Shown here: in pieces, positions 1-10,340 of the stretch
Position numbering within the stretch: position 1 is the first letter of the stretch
How the letters are laid out: each line of letters starts with the position of its first letter
Origin: Tritrichomonas foetus
Taxonomy: Eukaryota > Parabasalia > Tritrichomonadida > Tritrichomonadidae
Direction of reading: 5' to 3'
Assembly (NCBI GenBank): GCA_001839685.1
Contig: MLAK01001370.1
Span: 1 to 64,000 of the forward strand
DNA: 64,000 bases
Made by a program: the position numbers and the translations under genes
The notes under the pieces: generated by a model
The model's database searches: none
Told to the model about the DNA's origin: nothing
What the model saw: the letters and a program-made list of their open reading frames with translations, nothing else

Positions 1-194
1 AGTTTAGGTAAATCTAGAAGTATTGAATGGTTTATGTTCAGAATTTCTTCTGGAAGTAGAAGGATTTAGAAGAAATTCTTTGATATTGGTGATAACATCG
101 ATGAGGATCATTGGTTTCGAAAGGTCGTCATTNTGGGACCCAGACCTTTGGGATGGGGACCACTATGTAGACCTTTCATATAGGAGGTTCTTAT
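1..194. other. 3' flank of the B56 gene with an open coding-like remnant
   Basis: This stretch lies downstream of the B56 stop codon and contains one ambiguous base. On the minus strand a frame runs open from a TAG upstream to a TAA at 4-6 and includes an ATG at 109-111 followed by 35 codons. The composition (Ser/Thr/Pro, Arg-Arg-Asn-Ser) resembles the disordered tail of a regulatory protein. It could be a frameshifted C-terminal extension of the B56 gene or chance. No independent gene can be supported. Confidence 0.25.
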
Positions 195-1904
195 CTATTT
201 AGAGACAGCATTTTTCCAAATTGGAAGTGTTTGTGATAATGTTGAAGATCGATGAACAACAATTTCCTTAGGGAAATTACTGGAATTTGCTTGAGTCTTA
301 TCTATAATGGCAAAAGATAATTGTCTTGTTCGTATGTGTGTTTTCATGATCATTTCTTGCACAAAAGATTGATGAGCTTTTCGAAGCATAGATGTTAGGT
401 CAATTGTATTATCTTTCATTGCTGCAGTTCTGAATATTAGAGCCCATCCTTTCATTGAAGTGCACTCATTGTAATTTGTAACATTCTTTGCTTCAATATT
501 TCCCGAGATTTGATGCAATAAAAATGAATACTGAGATGTATTTATTCGTTTCATTGAAGATAAAGCATTTTGGGCAACATTTTGAACCTTTTTATTCCAA
601 TAGCATGAAGAAACAATTAAAATACTTGGTAAAAGTTCTGAGATAGCTAATTTATTGTTTTGAATCAAGAAGTTTATGATTTTGTGGCCTGTCCACATGC
701 TTAGCGCAGCTTCTGCTACTTTAGAATTTGGTGATTCAATGCATATTTCTAAGAAGTTAATAATTTGAAAAGAATGAATTTGTAAAACTTTACTTGATGC
801 TATTTTTAAAACAGAAATCATTGCATTTATAAAAGGAATTTGTTTAGTTCCGTTCTGTGTTGGAAATGTTCTTAATAATCGAGTAATCAAAATATCTTGA
901 AGTTCACGCTCATTTTCTAAAACATGTCGAATAAAATCGCATAGTGATTCAGAAAAAAGAGTTAAGTTATTACATCGAAATAGCTGGAAAATACCATCTG
1001 ATGCAACAGAGATTAATTGATCAGAACATGGCTTATTTGCCATATAGATTGGTGTTAAAAAATTAATAATGGATGAAGCACAATAACATGAATAAATCTC
1101 ATCAACAATATTTTGAAAAACACTTTTACAGAATACGACTAAATCACATATATCTGATGTATGTACACGAACGTAAGAGTTTAAAAAACTAAGGAAAGCA
1201 TCTCTTACAACTTTATCAGGAAGATTTAAGAGGATGATGGTTTTTTTAGCAAGTTCAATATTTATTCTTTGAAATTCTGGGAAATTACTAAAGAAAGATT
1301 GAAAAATATTAAAAACATGAGTTAAATGAACCCATGAAGGATCTATGATATTTCCTTCACATTGACATTTGAATTTTTGGATCACAAAAGGATCTTGATC
1401 AAAAATATTTTCATAAATCATATCAAAAGTCAGATTGATTAAATCATTATTGATTTGTTGAATATCCTTTTTCCTTTGAAAAAAAGACTCTATTTCAATT
1501 AATGATTCTAATTTAACATTCTTTCCAAGTTTATCAGCTTCAGGTGATTGAAAGTTAAAAACATAGGAACATATTTTCATTTTTTCTCGATAAATAGAAT
1601 CAAAATTGGATGCTCCGATCCCAGGAAGATGTGGAACATCTTTGACAATAAAATTTTGATATTTTGCAGTTCTAGCTGCTATAGAAATAGTAGCAGGCAT
1701 TTCACAATCAATAAGAGGTTCTTGATCTTTTTTAAGTGGGCAGACATTAGTTTTAGGCTGTGGTGGAGATGGTGGCAATTTTCCTGGTGAACTACAATAA
1801 TTTCGAGTGAGTTTTTGTCCTAACAAGGACGATGGTGAAGGATGCCTGATTGTGTAACTAGATATCCCAGTGACACCCCCTCTACGCTGAAGAAGATTCG
1901 ACAT
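195..1904 (-). CDS. PP2A regulatory subunit, B56 (B') family, divergent
   Basis: This 569-residue protein resembles the B56 family, which binds the PP2A scaffold and catalytic subunits and selects substrates. Residues 1-80 are a basic, Ser/Pro-rich disordered head. From about residue 100 the HEAT-like array begins with a C-S-Y-V-F-N-F segment, matching the 'C.YVFDF' start of the B56 core, and later has the W-x-H-L-x-x-V-F block followed by a repeat rich in F and N. The array ends near residue 460 and is followed by a roughly 100-residue tail. Length fits B56 (about 450-600). The ATG at 1902-1904 is the first in frame. It is intronless. The match is based on pattern and helical periodicity, so another HEAT protein is possible but less likely. 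Confidence 0.75.
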   Translation of the reverse strand: MSNLLQRRGGVTGISSYTIRHPSPSSLLGQKLTRNYCSSPGKLPPSPPQPKTNVCPLKKDQEPLIDCEMPATISIAARTAKYQNFIVKDVPHLPGIGASNFDSIYREKMKICSYVFNFQSPEADKLGKNVKLESLIEIESFFQRKKDIQQINNDLINLTFDMIYENIFDQDPFVIQKFKCQCEGNIIDPSWVHLTHVFNIFQSFFSNFPEFQRINIELAKKTIILLNLPDKVVRDAFLSFLNSYVRVHTSDICDLVVFCKSVFQNIVDEIYSCYCASSIINFLTPIYMANKPCSDQLISVASDGIFQLFRCNNLTLFSESLCDFIRHVLENERELQDILITRLLRTFPTQNGTKQIPFINAMISVLKIASSKVLQIHSFQIINFLEICIESPNSKVAEAALSMWTGHKIINFLIQNNKLAISELLPSILIVSSCYWNKKVQNVAQNALSSMKRINTSQYSFLLHQISGNIEAKNVTNYNECTSMKGWALIFRTAAMKDNTIDLTSMLRKAHQSFVQEMIMKTHIRTRQLSFAIIDKTQANSSNFPKEIVVHRSSTLSQTLPIWKNAVSK

Positions 1905-2815
1905 GCACTCAAAATAAGAGAATAACTTTCACGAAAAATTACACTATTTTTTCAAACGAAATTTTGCATTTTATCAAATAGGATGATTTCATTCTCAATC
2001 AAAAGTATAATAATTAGAAAGTGATTGAATAAAAAGTGTATCAAAATTGTGTAAACATCCAATAATTGCCAAACATTGAGGATGATGCATTTCTCTCATC
2101 ATGAATCTTAAAAAATTATCTAGGAAAAATATCGAAAGAGTACGAGAAGGAAAAACGAAAACTATTATTTTCTGAAAAAGTAAAAATTCGAGTCTGACTC
2201 GATTAATAGTCCTTGCTTTCTTTAATAAATTATATAACTCATTTAATCTTTTATCAAGAAACATTTTTCTGAATACTAATTATCAAAAAAAAAGTAAATT
2301 TAGAATCTGAATAAAATATATTCATCTGAAAAATAAAATCATCTTATTGTTTAATACTGTTCCATTGAAAACTCAATAAAAAGTGAAAGATAGTATCCTG
2401 AATATAGCATTGTTCAGTTTTCTGGAATCTTCATTATGTACTATTTTAATTTTTCTCCCAAAGATAGGATTATTTTCGAAACGGAAATATATATTTGAGT
2501 TGGTTAATTTTTTCTTTGAATATTGTATTTCTGAACATACAAATATTTTTCAAAAAAACTTTTTACGTCAATTCATTACAGCTTTGAATCTCACATTGAA
2601 TCACTCAAAAGTAAACAGAATTAACGTTCTGTAAATTCACTATGAACGTATGAAAATTTAAATTCATTTCATTGATAGACAAATTAATACAACAATAAAA
2701 TAAACTATTTTTACATATTTACATATTCAAAAAAGCTAATTAAATACAAAATAGGAAGAGCTGCACGAAATAGGTACAAAAACTCAATTGAATCATAACG
2801 ATTGTTCAAATTGGA
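1905..2815. other. Gene-poor intergenic region
   Basis: About 0.9 kb of AT-rich sequence separates the B56 and BEACH genes. A minus-strand ATG frame at 1995-2264 would encode 89 residues rich in Leu, Phe and Arg. It matches no family I know and is not called. The last 150 bases before 2815 are probably the 3' end of the BEACH transcript. No RNA gene was seen. Confidence 0.4.
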
Positions 2816-5800
2816 TTAATAAGTGGTGTTAAGCATGTAGCTTCCATTGTTTCCGGCTGCATATTCAGCACATTTTGAACATACAGACTTTCCGAAGCAG
2901 ATTTTACAGCAAGGAAGACCACAAACGCTGCAAAATGAGGTTATTTTAGAAATTGATTCTTTACAGATCGAACATCTTTCGTAACAATTCATTTTAAGAA
3001 GCCTTCTTCGATTCTTTTGACAACAAGAAATGATTCCAATATTTCCATTTGAGTCCGCGTAAGTGATGGCCTTACCTCTAGCGAAAATCACCAGAGAAGT
3101 AATGGAATACTCTGCTTTATGTAAACATTTATTTCTTAAGTATGGCCTATCACCATCTGTGGAAAGAACCCATAACAAAATATTTCCGTCTTTATGGCCA
3201 GTAACAAAATAAGGTGATTGTTCCCAATGATTAGAATCTGTTGTGGAAATAGTTAGGATTTCGTCATATTGCTGTGATAATTTCAATGATGATTTGAGTG
3301 AGGATTGGTAAATTAGATTCAGTTTTGGACTAAATGCTGAAATTTGCATGGTTTTCGCACTTGATGCAATGATTAAATCATGCGTTTCATCAAATGCTAC
3401 TTTATTGAATTCACCATGAAGTTTGGCAAGTAAGAATCCTGTCATTAAATCAACAACAGCCAAATGGGTTTCAGAAGCAACAACAATCAATCCAAAATGA
3501 GAAGAAACATCAACAGCAATCAATGGAATAATGTCAGGCAAACATGTTGATGATACAAAATCAAGTTTATCATAAAGGAGTGAATATGTTTCAATTTTAC
3601 CAAATGTTGTAATAATTGTTAACAAAGTTTGGTCTCTTGAAACAACAGCATCAACAATATCAATTAACGTGTCGTGATTAAGACGTTGATTATTAAATGA
3701 AATTCGTCTTTCTGAGACAGAAAGTGGTAATGTTCCAACCTTAAAAGTAAGATTCACAGAATACATTAATTGATGATCATAAACAGTTACTCTGTAGTTT
3801 TCATCAGCGTTTAAATTTGATGACTTAATAAAATCTTTATATTCTTTTAATTCTTTAATTTCTTTAGAAATGTTTCGAACATAACAAAATCTTGTAAATG
3901 AATTAGAAATATTATGATAAGTTTGTGAGCTTCGTGTTCCATGTGGACTTGTCATAATTTGTAAAGGACATTGTCCAAAGTTAAGAATTGTGTCAATATC
4001 AGCAGCAGTTAAAGCTTCATCTTCTTCGTTTGGTGAGTCATAAGAAATTGGCAAGAAAACATTCTTTGCTTCAACTGCAGCAGGTCCACGTTGCTTGTAA
4101 CCAAATATTAGATCGATCCATGAAGGTAAAGTTTTACAAAGTCTCTTGCTTTCAAGGATTTTCCTGTGTCTGTGAATGAAAATAGTTGGTGTTGGTCCCC
4201 ATGGTGGCAATCTTACACGATTAATGTCAGTTCCATCACTTCTTGTTTGCAAAAGTAATTTATTCAAGTTTTCAAACATTGCAGGGAAACAGAAGAACTG
4301 TGGAATTAGTTCTTTTAAGTCAGTTGTATTACATTCACTGCAAGTAAACCAAGTTTCAAACAATGAAGAGAAAAGTCTATCTCGATGATCAAATCCAGAA
4401 TGAAGTACAACATTAAAGATAGTGAAAGGTTCTGCACGCATCATATAATGAAGTACAGCAGCTGGATAGGAATAATGGGTACCATAAAAATATCCATTGT
4501 TGGTTTCTTCGAATACTCTTTCGAATTTTAGAATTCTCGTTCCAGAAATTTGTCCTAATGGTTTTGACAAATCACGTAATGGTGGAGGGAAGTTGGAACA
4601 TTGATAATCACTGGCAACCCATGGAAATACTGGGTATTGGCTATAATCATTAAATGATCGATTTCCAATACTATTTAAATATAGAAGATATTGGAAGCTT
4701 GAGATTGATTCTCTCATCCATTTCTTAGCAACATCACTAACTGGCTTTTCGAGTAACTTTTTAGCAAAGAGTGGTCCAGTTTTGGCAGTCTTGGAATATT
4801 TCGGTTTTAAGTGATTAATCAGAAGTTTTCGGTTAGCTGGTGATGTAACAAGTGAGATTTGGATTCCAGTGATTGTGAAGGAGTCAATAGCTGTTGATGA
4901 ATGAATGTAACGTCTTGGAACAACCATGGTGATTTGTTTAAGTGGAACTGTAAAGGCTGGCTTATTAAAGAAAATTGCAGGTCGACCGAAATAACCAGCC
5001 ATTGTTTCTTCAAACAATGGATAATGACAGAGATTTTCAGTAGGTGGAGTTTTTCCAGTTAAATCACAATTTAGAATAATAGTAATGTTTTTATCATTCA
5101 AAATAACAACGCATTGACATGCTTCAGGTGTTCCAAGCATTTGGGCTTCAAATGGTGCAGATATTCCGTGAAATGCGTCTTTAGCAAATTCGCTGAAATG
5201 AATATTTACAAAGATTGGCATTTTCCAACCTTCAAAACAATTGGGTGCAGTATATTCAATAGTTAATTCAGGTAGAATACTTTTATAAGGTGATCTATGA
5301 TGAGAATGAGGGATGTCAATAAGTTTTGACATTTTTTGACATCTATTATCATAAGAAAACACACAAGGCATGAGTTTTGTTGGTACACAAAGTGGTGATG
5401 AAGAAGTAGAAATCATAAATTTATCAGGAATACCTAAAGTGAACTTTTGTTTTAATCGTTGAAGATGAATCAAAGAAATTGCTTTGTTAATAAACAAGCT
5501 GCTGCTGTTCAAATGCCAAAAGAACTGATAACGTGCAACTTTTCGAGTATGAACAGAATCAATTATTTGTCGTTTAAACAAAAATACACATTCAGCATGA
5601 AGATCAGGGAATGCAATATCATTTCTTTCTTTCTTAACATTAGAATTGTTTCTTTTGGCGTTTTCTTTGAATTCTTCAATTTTTTGAGAACATTTAGAAT
5701 CAGACATGTTTTCACCGGTCAATCGAAGAAATAGGCTGAATTCATTTGAAATTAATTGAAACTGTGAAAAGAACGATGAAGCTACAAGTGCATCTTTAAT

Positions 5801-8800
5801 TGGGGAATTAATGGTTGAAGCATTTGATTCATTATCAGAACTTGTAAAGACAGAAATGATAAAATATGTGAAATTAATCCCAGATTTTAAGTGCGGAAGA
5901 ACTGTATTAAAGAGACTAAGAACCATTCCCTTCCACCAGTCATCTGCAATTCGATAAGACAAAAATAGTAAAAGTTTTTCAAAGCATTTTTCATGTTCAT
6001 AGATTTCTTCATGAGTTAATAATTCTAAAATAGCATGTTGATGGAAGTGAATTGCTACATATTCATCTACATCACTTCCTTGGACTGTTAAGCAAAATAA
6101 ATTGGTTTCAAAAATATTATCAGAATCAAGACAATCTATTAAAGCTTCAACAACCATATTAATAACTAACTTAGTAATATCACTTTCAAAGTTAGCATAT
6201 TTTTGACCATCATAAGTTGGAATTTGTGGATCACTAACATCTTCTTCTGATATACAGCGAGCATTTAAGAAATTAACTAATCTCACTGTTAATTGGGGAT
6301 CAAAGTATTCATGTACAGGGAAATCATGAACATGGCTTGATTGTGATTGACTTGCAAGATCAGCATTTGACGAAAATGAACTTGTTTGCTTGAAACCTAA
6401 GAATTTTTCGAATGATCCTTTCCCAGATTCTTTAGTTTTAGCTTGTACTGAGTTTTGTGAGAAATTACTTGATCTTCTTTTAGAGCTAAGTCCAATCATT
6501 GATTCTAAGCTTGGACTTGGACTAGGTAATACTGCTGCCTGTTGCTGTTGTTGAACTTCAACTTTTAATGACTTTTGTCCACATCCAAGTGAACACAAAT
6601 ATTGGATTGCTTTGAAGTAAACGGCCATTGGAAGACTACATGAATGAATAATATCAACTGTAAACTTTAAAGCACGATAAGCATATTCACTTTCATAAAA
6701 TGAATCTGTAATCAGCTTAAATATGACACGAATATATTCATCATGAACAATTCGAATATTTGTAATATTACTTTCATACTCTTCAATAGAAACAAATTCA
6801 TTTTGATGTGTCAAGAGATTAAAAAGTGCTACCCAAGTCCTTTCAAACGATGAAATAGTGATTAAAAATGCACTAATTTTGAGTAAAGCACTAGAAAAGT
6901 TATAATCCTGAAATTTAACGATATTTACACTGAATGTATAAAGAAATTCACTACCGACTGTTGGATTTAGTCTCGACATTGATGTCATCAATTCCTCATT
7001 TGAAAAAGTTGAAAATACAATTTCACTATGATGGAAGAATAAATTAATTAATTTTAATTGTTTCTGATATTGGCTCTTATCATCTATAGATAATATTTTC
7101 TTCTTTTCAAGATGTGGTAAAGCATGGATATATGGAATTATACGATAAAGATAACTTGGATCGAATTCAATGAAATAGGCAAGAACACCAAAAATTTGAT
7201 CATGAACAGCTTCATCATGTTCAAAGAAGCAAAATGCTTCTATTGCATAATAAAAATGCGTAATACAAGAACTATCAAGTGGTGCAACGGTAATTAGTGA
7301 TTCAACTTTTGTCGCTAAAATTCCAAAATCATTTAATAAAAGGCAGATATCATTAATATCAAAGATAGTAATAACTCTTTCTCTTAAAAATTGAATAACT
7401 TCATCTTCAAAGTGGCATTTATGACGTAAAATGAAGCGAAGTGAGCTAATAAAATGCTCTTTTTCAAGAAAACCTAATTCAAGTAAATTAAAAGCAGCTT
7501 CAAGACAATACATGAATTGTTGAAGGGTGGTTGTATTCATAGCAACATAAAAAACAAAGTAAGGGCCACCCACAGTTGACAAATATTTTGGTAGGCCATC
7601 AGAAGTTACAGGATGAACTCCATTTGATGGTTCAATTAATACATTTGTTGGCGAATTTGGTCCCATTGTGAAAAATGATTCAATTTGTTCTTGAGTGAAG
7701 GGAGACCCAGAAAGACGTAAATAAGGTGATAAAAAGTAAATCATTGAATTATTACCGGAATTACCGAAAGCAAAGAAAGGAATTCCAGGTGTCATTTGAT
7801 ATGATGTAAATAATTTTTTATCAATATAAAATGTCATATTATTATCAGTTGTTATGATAACTACAAAATGCCATTGTTTTGGTGAACAAAACATTATTTC
7901 TCCAGCAATTCTGGCATAACTATTTCCATCGATTTTGAGTGAACCTTCATTAAAACTAACAATTGTTGTTGTTGTTTTCTTTAATTCGAAAATATTGAAC
8001 CAGAATCCAAAAGATGTTGATCTTTTAAATTTAGATGGCTTTGCCATTTCAATAGGAACAGATTGGAGAACATTAAAGTGTGGTAGATTTGGATCTGTAA
8101 TATGAGGTAAAAAATCTGGATCTGTAATCTGATAACGAAGTAATGTTGATGAAAAATAAGTGGAAACAAATTGTTTGATTTGGTCACGAAGTGGAAGGAA
8201 AAATCTACCAACAGCTTTTCCGACAATAAACTTTTCAAGTGGCGTTTTCAAAGTAAATGATGAAACAAATGGAATTAACGACGGTATACATAAATATCCA
8301 TTGCTTATATCTTCGGCATCATGTGGAAGACCATGCATTAAAAGATCAATTTCTTTTTCTGAAAGGTCAAGTGGCGGATTTTGAACAAAATAGTTTTCAA
8401 TTGTATCATTGGGTCGAAGATAGGCTAATCTTGCAATCAAATCACGACCTCGCTTGGTTTTCATTAAAGTCGGGAAAGTTGACCCTCCATCATTTTCTAA
8501 GAAGCAATGAACAAAACAATGAAAGAAGAGAGATTGACTTAACCACTCTAAAATCGGTTCCGGTAATCCATTTTTTAAAAATGAAATTAAAGATGGCATA
8601 AATGTTGCTGCATTCATTTTCAAAAATATACAATCCAAAATGATTGAAGTTACATTATTCCAATTATTAATAGCAATTTTCATCGTTGCTTCGAATAATC
8701 CTACGCTTGGTTGAAAATCATCATTTGAGTGTTTAATTAAGTGTTGAATCACTTCGAAAACACCACCACCACATGTTTCAAATTCTGAAAAATCTGGTTT

Positions 8801-9913
8801 AACCACAAAATTTTCTAAAATTGTTGGAATTAAACCTCCAAAATTAGTATTTTTACAGATTTCCAGTAAAACATTTGCATCAATTTTAGTTTTAGATATT
8901 GGCATTGATGATGATATGAAATCTGCTTTTATCTCGTTTGGACATTTTTTCACAAAATTTAATAATAATTTTTGCTGGTCTTTTGTAAAAGTGCCATACT
9001 TTTGTAAGAAAGGTTTAAGAGTGAAATTTTCTGCAGGTGGTACTGCTCCACTTTGGTCAATTGCTATAATTGCAGTATTCATTAATTCTGTGGTAATGTG
9101 TGAATCTATTAAAATATCATGTAGTGATTTCCATACAATGTGTTTGTTTGAAATTGGTGCATTTAAAAAATGTTGGTAAAATATTAATGAATCGCATAAT
9201 GGAGCCAGCTCGACAATATAAGGCAAGATTTCAGGTAGAAAATTTCCAGTATCAAGTGATCGAATAATCAAGCCAATAAAAGTGAAAGCTGATAAAGACG
9301 ATTTTGGCTCGAGATTTCCATCATGCAGTAAATTTGTAACAACTTCCATAAATTGAGTTAGGTTACTAATATTTGTGAAAACACGACGTGATGTGGCCGA
9401 TAGAATTAATGGACCATAAAATAAAATTGTATTTGGAAAAAAACAAAAACAATTTTGAAAAACTTTCGCTAATCTTTCTTTTGTAAACATATAAGTATAA
9501 AATAATGTGTTTTCTAAGGCAGTCTGTAAAAATTCGGAACCGTATTTTAATATCTGCGGATCATCTTTTTCTGTGGTTTTGATGATTATAGAAAATATTG
9601 AGCTATTTGTTTTTTTGTTACCTTTATAATATTTAAATGACCGTTCTAAAAACTTGAATAGCAGTTCCGTTTTATCTTGCGAATTGAAAAACAAATTGGC
9701 ATGTTTTTCAATACTTCTGATAACTAAACCGGTATTACTTGAAATTTTGAATTCGTCTGGGTAAATTTTTGGCGTTTTGGAAATCTCATCATTATAAAAT
9801 TTCATGGCAATTTCTACTTTTTCGACATCATAAAGATCACTGACAAGAGACTTGTATTTACTTACTTCAGGCGGAATTGTAGTCGCTGTAGGCCTTGAAG
9901 GAAGAAATTGCAT
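2816..9913 (-). CDS. BEACH-WD40 protein with ConA-like, PH-BEACH and C-terminal FYVE-like zinc finger (WDFY3/ALFY type)
   Basis: This 2,365-residue protein belongs to the BEACH family of scaffolds for endosome, lysosome and autophagy traffic. Residues 1-600 are HEAT/armadillo-like. A concanavalin-like fold lies near 625-760. A Gln/Ser-rich linker is at about 1130-1195. The PH-BEACH module spans roughly 1545-1705. The BEACH domain (about 1710-1960) shows QYPVFPW, LRDLSKPLG, GTHYS, DLKELIPQFF and FGYKQRGPAAVEA. WD40-like repeats follow. The end (about 2309-2354) holds eight or more cysteines as CxxC pairs, FYVE-like but without the (R/K)(R/K)HHCR lipid-binding patch. The order matches WDFY3-class proteins. 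The start ATG lies 7 bases after an initiator-like TCATTC. Intronless. Confidence 0.95.
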   Translation of the reverse strand: MQFLPSRPTATTIPPEVSKYKSLVSDLYDVEKVEIAMKFYNDEISKTPKIYPDEFKISSNTGLVIRSIEKHANLFFNSQDKTELLFKFLERSFKYYKGNKKTNSSIFSIIIKTTEKDDPQILKYGSEFLQTALENTLFYTYMFTKERLAKVFQNCFCFFPNTILFYGPLILSATSRRVFTNISNLTQFMEVVTNLLHDGNLEPKSSLSAFTFIGLIIRSLDTGNFLPEILPYIVELAPLCDSLIFYQHFLNAPISNKHIVWKSLHDILIDSHITTELMNTAIIAIDQSGAVPPAENFTLKPFLQKYGTFTKDQQKLLLNFVKKCPNEIKADFISSSMPISKTKIDANVLLEICKNTNFGGLIPTILENFVVKPDFSEFETCGGGVFEVIQHLIKHSNDDFQPSVGLFEATMKIAINNWNNVTSIILDCIFLKMNAATFMPSLISFLKNGLPEPILEWLSQSLFFHCFVHCFLENDGGSTFPTLMKTKRGRDLIARLAYLRPNDTIENYFVQNPPLDLSEKEIDLLMHGLPHDAEDISNGYLCIPSLIPFVSSFTLKTPLEKFIVGKAVGRFFLPLRDQIKQFVSTYFSSTLLRYQITDPDFLPHITDPNLPHFNVLQSVPIEMAKPSKFKRSTSFGFWFNIFELKKTTTTIVSFNEGSLKIDGNSYARIAGEIMFCSPKQWHFVVIITTDNNMTFYIDKKLFTSYQMTPGIPFFAFGNSGNNSMIYFLSPYLRLSGSPFTQEQIESFFTMGPNSPTNVLIEPSNGVHPVTSDGLPKYLSTVGGPYFVFYVAMNTTTLQQFMYCLEAAFNLLELGFLEKEHFISSLRFILRHKCHFEDEVIQFLRERVITIFDINDICLLLNDFGILATKVESLITVAPLDSSCITHFYYAIEAFCFFEHDEAVHDQIFGVLAYFIEFDPSYLYRIIPYIHALPHLEKKKILSIDDKSQYQKQLKLINLFFHHSEIVFSTFSNEELMTSMSRLNPTVGSEFLYTFSVNIVKFQDYNFSSALLKISAFLITISSFERTWVALFNLLTHQNEFVSIEEYESNITNIRIVHDEYIRVIFKLITDSFYESEYAYRALKFTVDIIHSCSLPMAVYFKAIQYLCSLGCGQKSLKVEVQQQQQAAVLPSPSPSLESMIGLSSKRRSSNFSQNSVQAKTKESGKGSFEKFLGFKQTSSFSSNADLASQSQSSHVHDFPVHEYFDPQLTVRLVNFLNARCISEEDVSDPQIPTYDGQKYANFESDITKLVINMVVEALIDCLDSDNIFETNLFCLTVQGSDVDEYVAIHFHQHAILELLTHEEIYEHEKCFEKLLLFLSYRIADDWWKGMVLSLFNTVLPHLKSGINFTYFIISVFTSSDNESNASTINSPIKDALVASSFFSQFQLISNEFSLFLRLTGENMSDSKCSQKIEEFKENAKRNNSNVKKERNDIAFPDLHAECVFLFKRQIIDSVHTRKVARYQFFWHLNSSSLFINKAISLIHLQRLKQKFTLGIPDKFMISTSSSPLCVPTKLMPCVFSYDNRCQKMSKLIDIPHSHHRSPYKSILPELTIEYTAPNCFEGWKMPIFVNIHFSEFAKDAFHGISAPFEAQMLGTPEACQCVVILNDKNITIILNCDLTGKTPPTENLCHYPLFEETMAGYFGRPAIFFNKPAFTVPLKQITMVVPRRYIHSSTAIDSFTITGIQISLVTSPANRKLLINHLKPKYSKTAKTGPLFAKKLLEKPVSDVAKKWMRESISSFQYLLYLNSIGNRSFNDYSQYPVFPWVASDYQCSNFPPPLRDLSKPLGQISGTRILKFERVFEETNNGYFYGTHYSYPAAVLHYMMRAEPFTIFNVVLHSGFDHRDRLFSSLFETWFTCSECNTTDLKELIPQFFCFPAMFENLNKLLLQTRSDGTDINRVRLPPWGPTPTIFIHRHRKILESKRLCKTLPSWIDLIFGYKQRGPAAVEAKNVFLPISYDSPNEEDEALTAADIDTILNFGQCPLQIMTSPHGTRSSQTYHNISNSFTRFCYVRNISKEIKELKEYKDFIKSSNLNADENYRVTVYDHQLMYSVNLTFKVGTLPLSVSERRISFNNQRLNHDTLIDIVDAVVSRDQTLLTIITTFGKIETYSLLYDKLDFVSSTCLPDIIPLIAVDVSSHFGLIVVASETHLAVVDLMTGFLLAKLHGEFNKVAFDETHDLIIASSAKTMQISAFSPKLNLIYQSSLKSSLKLSQQYDEILTISTTDSNHWEQSPYFVTGHKDGNILLWVLSTDGDRPYLRNKCLHKAEYSITSLVIFARGKAITYADSNGNIGIISCCQKNRRRLLKMNCYERCSICKESISKITSFCSVCGLPCCKICFGKSVCSKCAEYAAGNNGSYMLNTTY

Positions 9914-9917
9914 ATTT

Positions 9918-9923
9918 GAATGA
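9918..9923 (-). promoter_or_regulatory. Initiator (Inr)-like element of the BEACH gene
   Basis: On the minus strand TCATTC sits directly before the BEACH ATG. It fits the trichomonad initiator pattern TCA(+1)Y(T/A), in which transcription begins at the A. That would give a 5' leader of about 8 bases. The assignment is by motif and spacing only. Confidence 0.6.
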
Positions 9924-10340
9924 GAAAAATCGATTGAACTTTTTGATATGAATTTGATGGATGGTATTCACAACTAAAACACCTTGATTTTGACCATGAA
10001 TTTTCAAAATTGAATTTTAAGAAATTTCTGAGGTGACATAATTCTTTCCTTCTCAATATGAAATTGGTTATCTGGTTGTCAAGAATGATTTGCTTTCCGA
10101 AACATAAATAATTCCGAACTAGCTCCATGTAGTTATATGTAATTTACAATAGATGAGCTTATTTTTCAATTCTGCATAAATTTATAACTCAACAATATAT
10201 ATCGATAATTACTTTATTAGAATATTTCAGATCACCCATAATCATCCAAATCTATATAATGAAAACCTTTTATTAGTCAATCAATTTTTATATCAAGAAA
10301 GTGATATCTATGAATGAAAAATTTTATTGAATCTTTGTGA
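9924..10340. other. Intergenic, nothing recognised
   Basis: About 420 bases of AT-rich sequence lie between the divergently placed 5' end of the BEACH gene and the 3' end of the exostosin-like gene. An 88-codon minus frame that overlaps the BEACH start is a shadow. No other signal was seen. Confidence 0.5.

Noticed and set aside
2383..2634. 83-codon plus frame
   Set aside because: It starts with GTG, is AT-rich and resembles no protein.
9862..10128. 88-codon minus frame over the BEACH start
   Set aside because: It overlaps the start of a strongly supported gene and shows no domain.
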